Shown in pieces: positions 63,462 through 64,000 of a stretch of DNA of 64,000 bases. The DNA lies in the NCBI RefSeq assembly GCF_900299535.1, contig NZ_OMKE01000013.1, positions 62,001 through 126,000 of the forward strand. Direction: 5' to 3'. This DNA comes from Aquimarina aquimarini (lineage in GTDB: Bacteria; Bacteroidota; Bacteroidia; Flavobacteriales; Flavobacteriaceae). A program made the position numbers and the translations under genes. Numbering within the stretch: the stretch's first letter is position 1; each line of letters opens with the position of its first letter. Under the pieces are notes generated by a model that saw nothing but the letters and a program-made list of their open reading frames with translations, did not search any database and was not told the DNA's origin.

Positions 63462-64000
63462 ATGGGTGAACCTGAAGAAGCGATTGCGTTAAAGATTATA
63501 ATCATTGGTATGATAGTAATTTTCTTACTGTCATTATCTGTAATTATGTTTTTTATTCTATACCAACGTAGGTTATTGGCACAACAACAGAAACACCAAA
63601 AAATAGAATCTGATTATCAAAAAGAATTATTAAAAACGTCTATTGCCAGTCAAGAGGAAGAAAGAAGTAGAATTGCCAAAGAACTGCATGATGATGTAGG
63701 AGCTATGCTTACTACAACCAAGCTATATTTTGGGCAAATCACTCCAGAATTACCTCCTGACGAATTAGAAAATATAGCACATAAAACCAGCTCTTTTTTG
63801 GATGATATGATACATAGTATACGTAGCATCTCTCAGGATCTAAGACCTGTAGTATTAGAAAAACTAGGATTGATAGAAGCGGTAGAGAGTTTGAGACAAA
63901 CAATAAACGACTCTGGAAAAATCAAGGTAAGCGTTAAAAACAATACGACAAAGACAATTGTCAAATCAAAAGAACTAAACTTATACCGAATAATTCAGGA
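63462..64000 (+). CDS. Sensor histidine kinase, HisKA_3 type (5' part)
   Basis: The first 179 codons are inside the window and the frame is open at the right edge. One membrane span (about residues 10-31, IIIIGMIVIFLLSLSVIMFF) is followed by a coiled-coil and the dimerisation/phospho-acceptor helix EEERSRIAKELHDDVGAML, with the phospho-accepting His in KELHDDV. The class is NarL-partner (HisKA_3). The ATPase domain begins near the edge (KSKELNLYRIIQ). There is almost no periplasmic part, so the signal probably comes from other membrane proteins, possibly those encoded just upstream. Confidence 0.9.
   Translation, partial: MGEPEEAIALKIIIIGMIVIFLLSLSVIMFFILYQRRLLAQQQKHQKIESDYQKELLKTSIASQEEERSRIAKELHDDVGAMLTTTKLYFGQITPELPPDELENIAHKTSSFLDDMIHSIRSISQDLRPVVLEKLGLIEAVESLRQTINDSGKIKVSVKNNTTKTIVKSKELNLYRIIQ

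Overview
The window looks like a chromosomal segment from a marine-type member of the Flavobacteriaceae (Bacteroidota). The evidence is low G+C, a mutY-ssb-gldE gliding-motility neighbourhood, Bacteroidota-type promoters (TTG about 20 nt upstream of TAnnTTTG) instead of sigma70 boxes, almost no Shine-Dalgarno sequences, a TonB-dependent receptor, many lipoproteins, and Bacteroidota-specific families (DUF4270, the 29-residue basic protein after HU). The genus cannot be fixed from sequence alone. I saw no insertion sequence, prophage, CRISPR array or rRNA. Most of the window is ordinary core genome.

Layout: 1-4130 carries gldE (partial), ssb and mutY leftward, and HU, a small basic ribosomal-type protein and RNase G rightward, with a long hairpin in front of rng. 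4152-7377 is a split lantibiotic-type dehydratase pair with no precursor, cyclase or transporter beside it. 7.5-10.8 kb holds recX, an S41 peptidase lipoprotein and a membrane-anchored AraC regulator. 10.9-18.2 kb is the biotin locus: a JmjC-like oxygenase, bioB, a stand-alone ketoacyl synthase, bioA, bioD and bioF. 18.3-28.5 kb has an acetyltransferase, an S9 peptidase, atpC-atpD, an SGNH lipoprotein and a TonB receptor. 28.7-36.6 kb is glmS, DUF4270 and a half-length starch synthase facing panC-panD, a YbhN-type membrane protein and an esterase-fold protein that lacks its serine nucleophile.

36.7-47.8 kb is the most accessory-looking part. It holds two small Cys-rich double-glycine-leader peptides (36705-36872 minus, 47332-47514 plus), radA, a candidate 6S-like RNA, a decayed HTH gene, a WG-repeat lipoprotein, tRNA-Ala, a GNAT-MATE overlapping pair, a crotonase and a 32-residue single-span membrane protein. 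47.8-60.7 kb returns to housekeeping: queD, lpxH, an ABC ATPase, a prolyl oligopeptidase, asd, mscL, alr-tdk, rsmI, a HopJ-family protein and an M50 peptidase.

The right end (60.9-64.0 kb) holds the most unusual arrangement. A cytosolic protein and a lipoprotein with otherwise unlike sequences end in almost the same tail (YS-x-PCPPTC-x-GGGG plus an acidic residue). The tail is also nearly identical at DNA level and slightly past the stop codons. The pair flanks a multi-span membrane protein and is followed by a HisKA_3 sensor kinase that runs off the window. Together with the orphan dehydratase and the two double-glycine peptides, this is the best place to look for undescribed biology.
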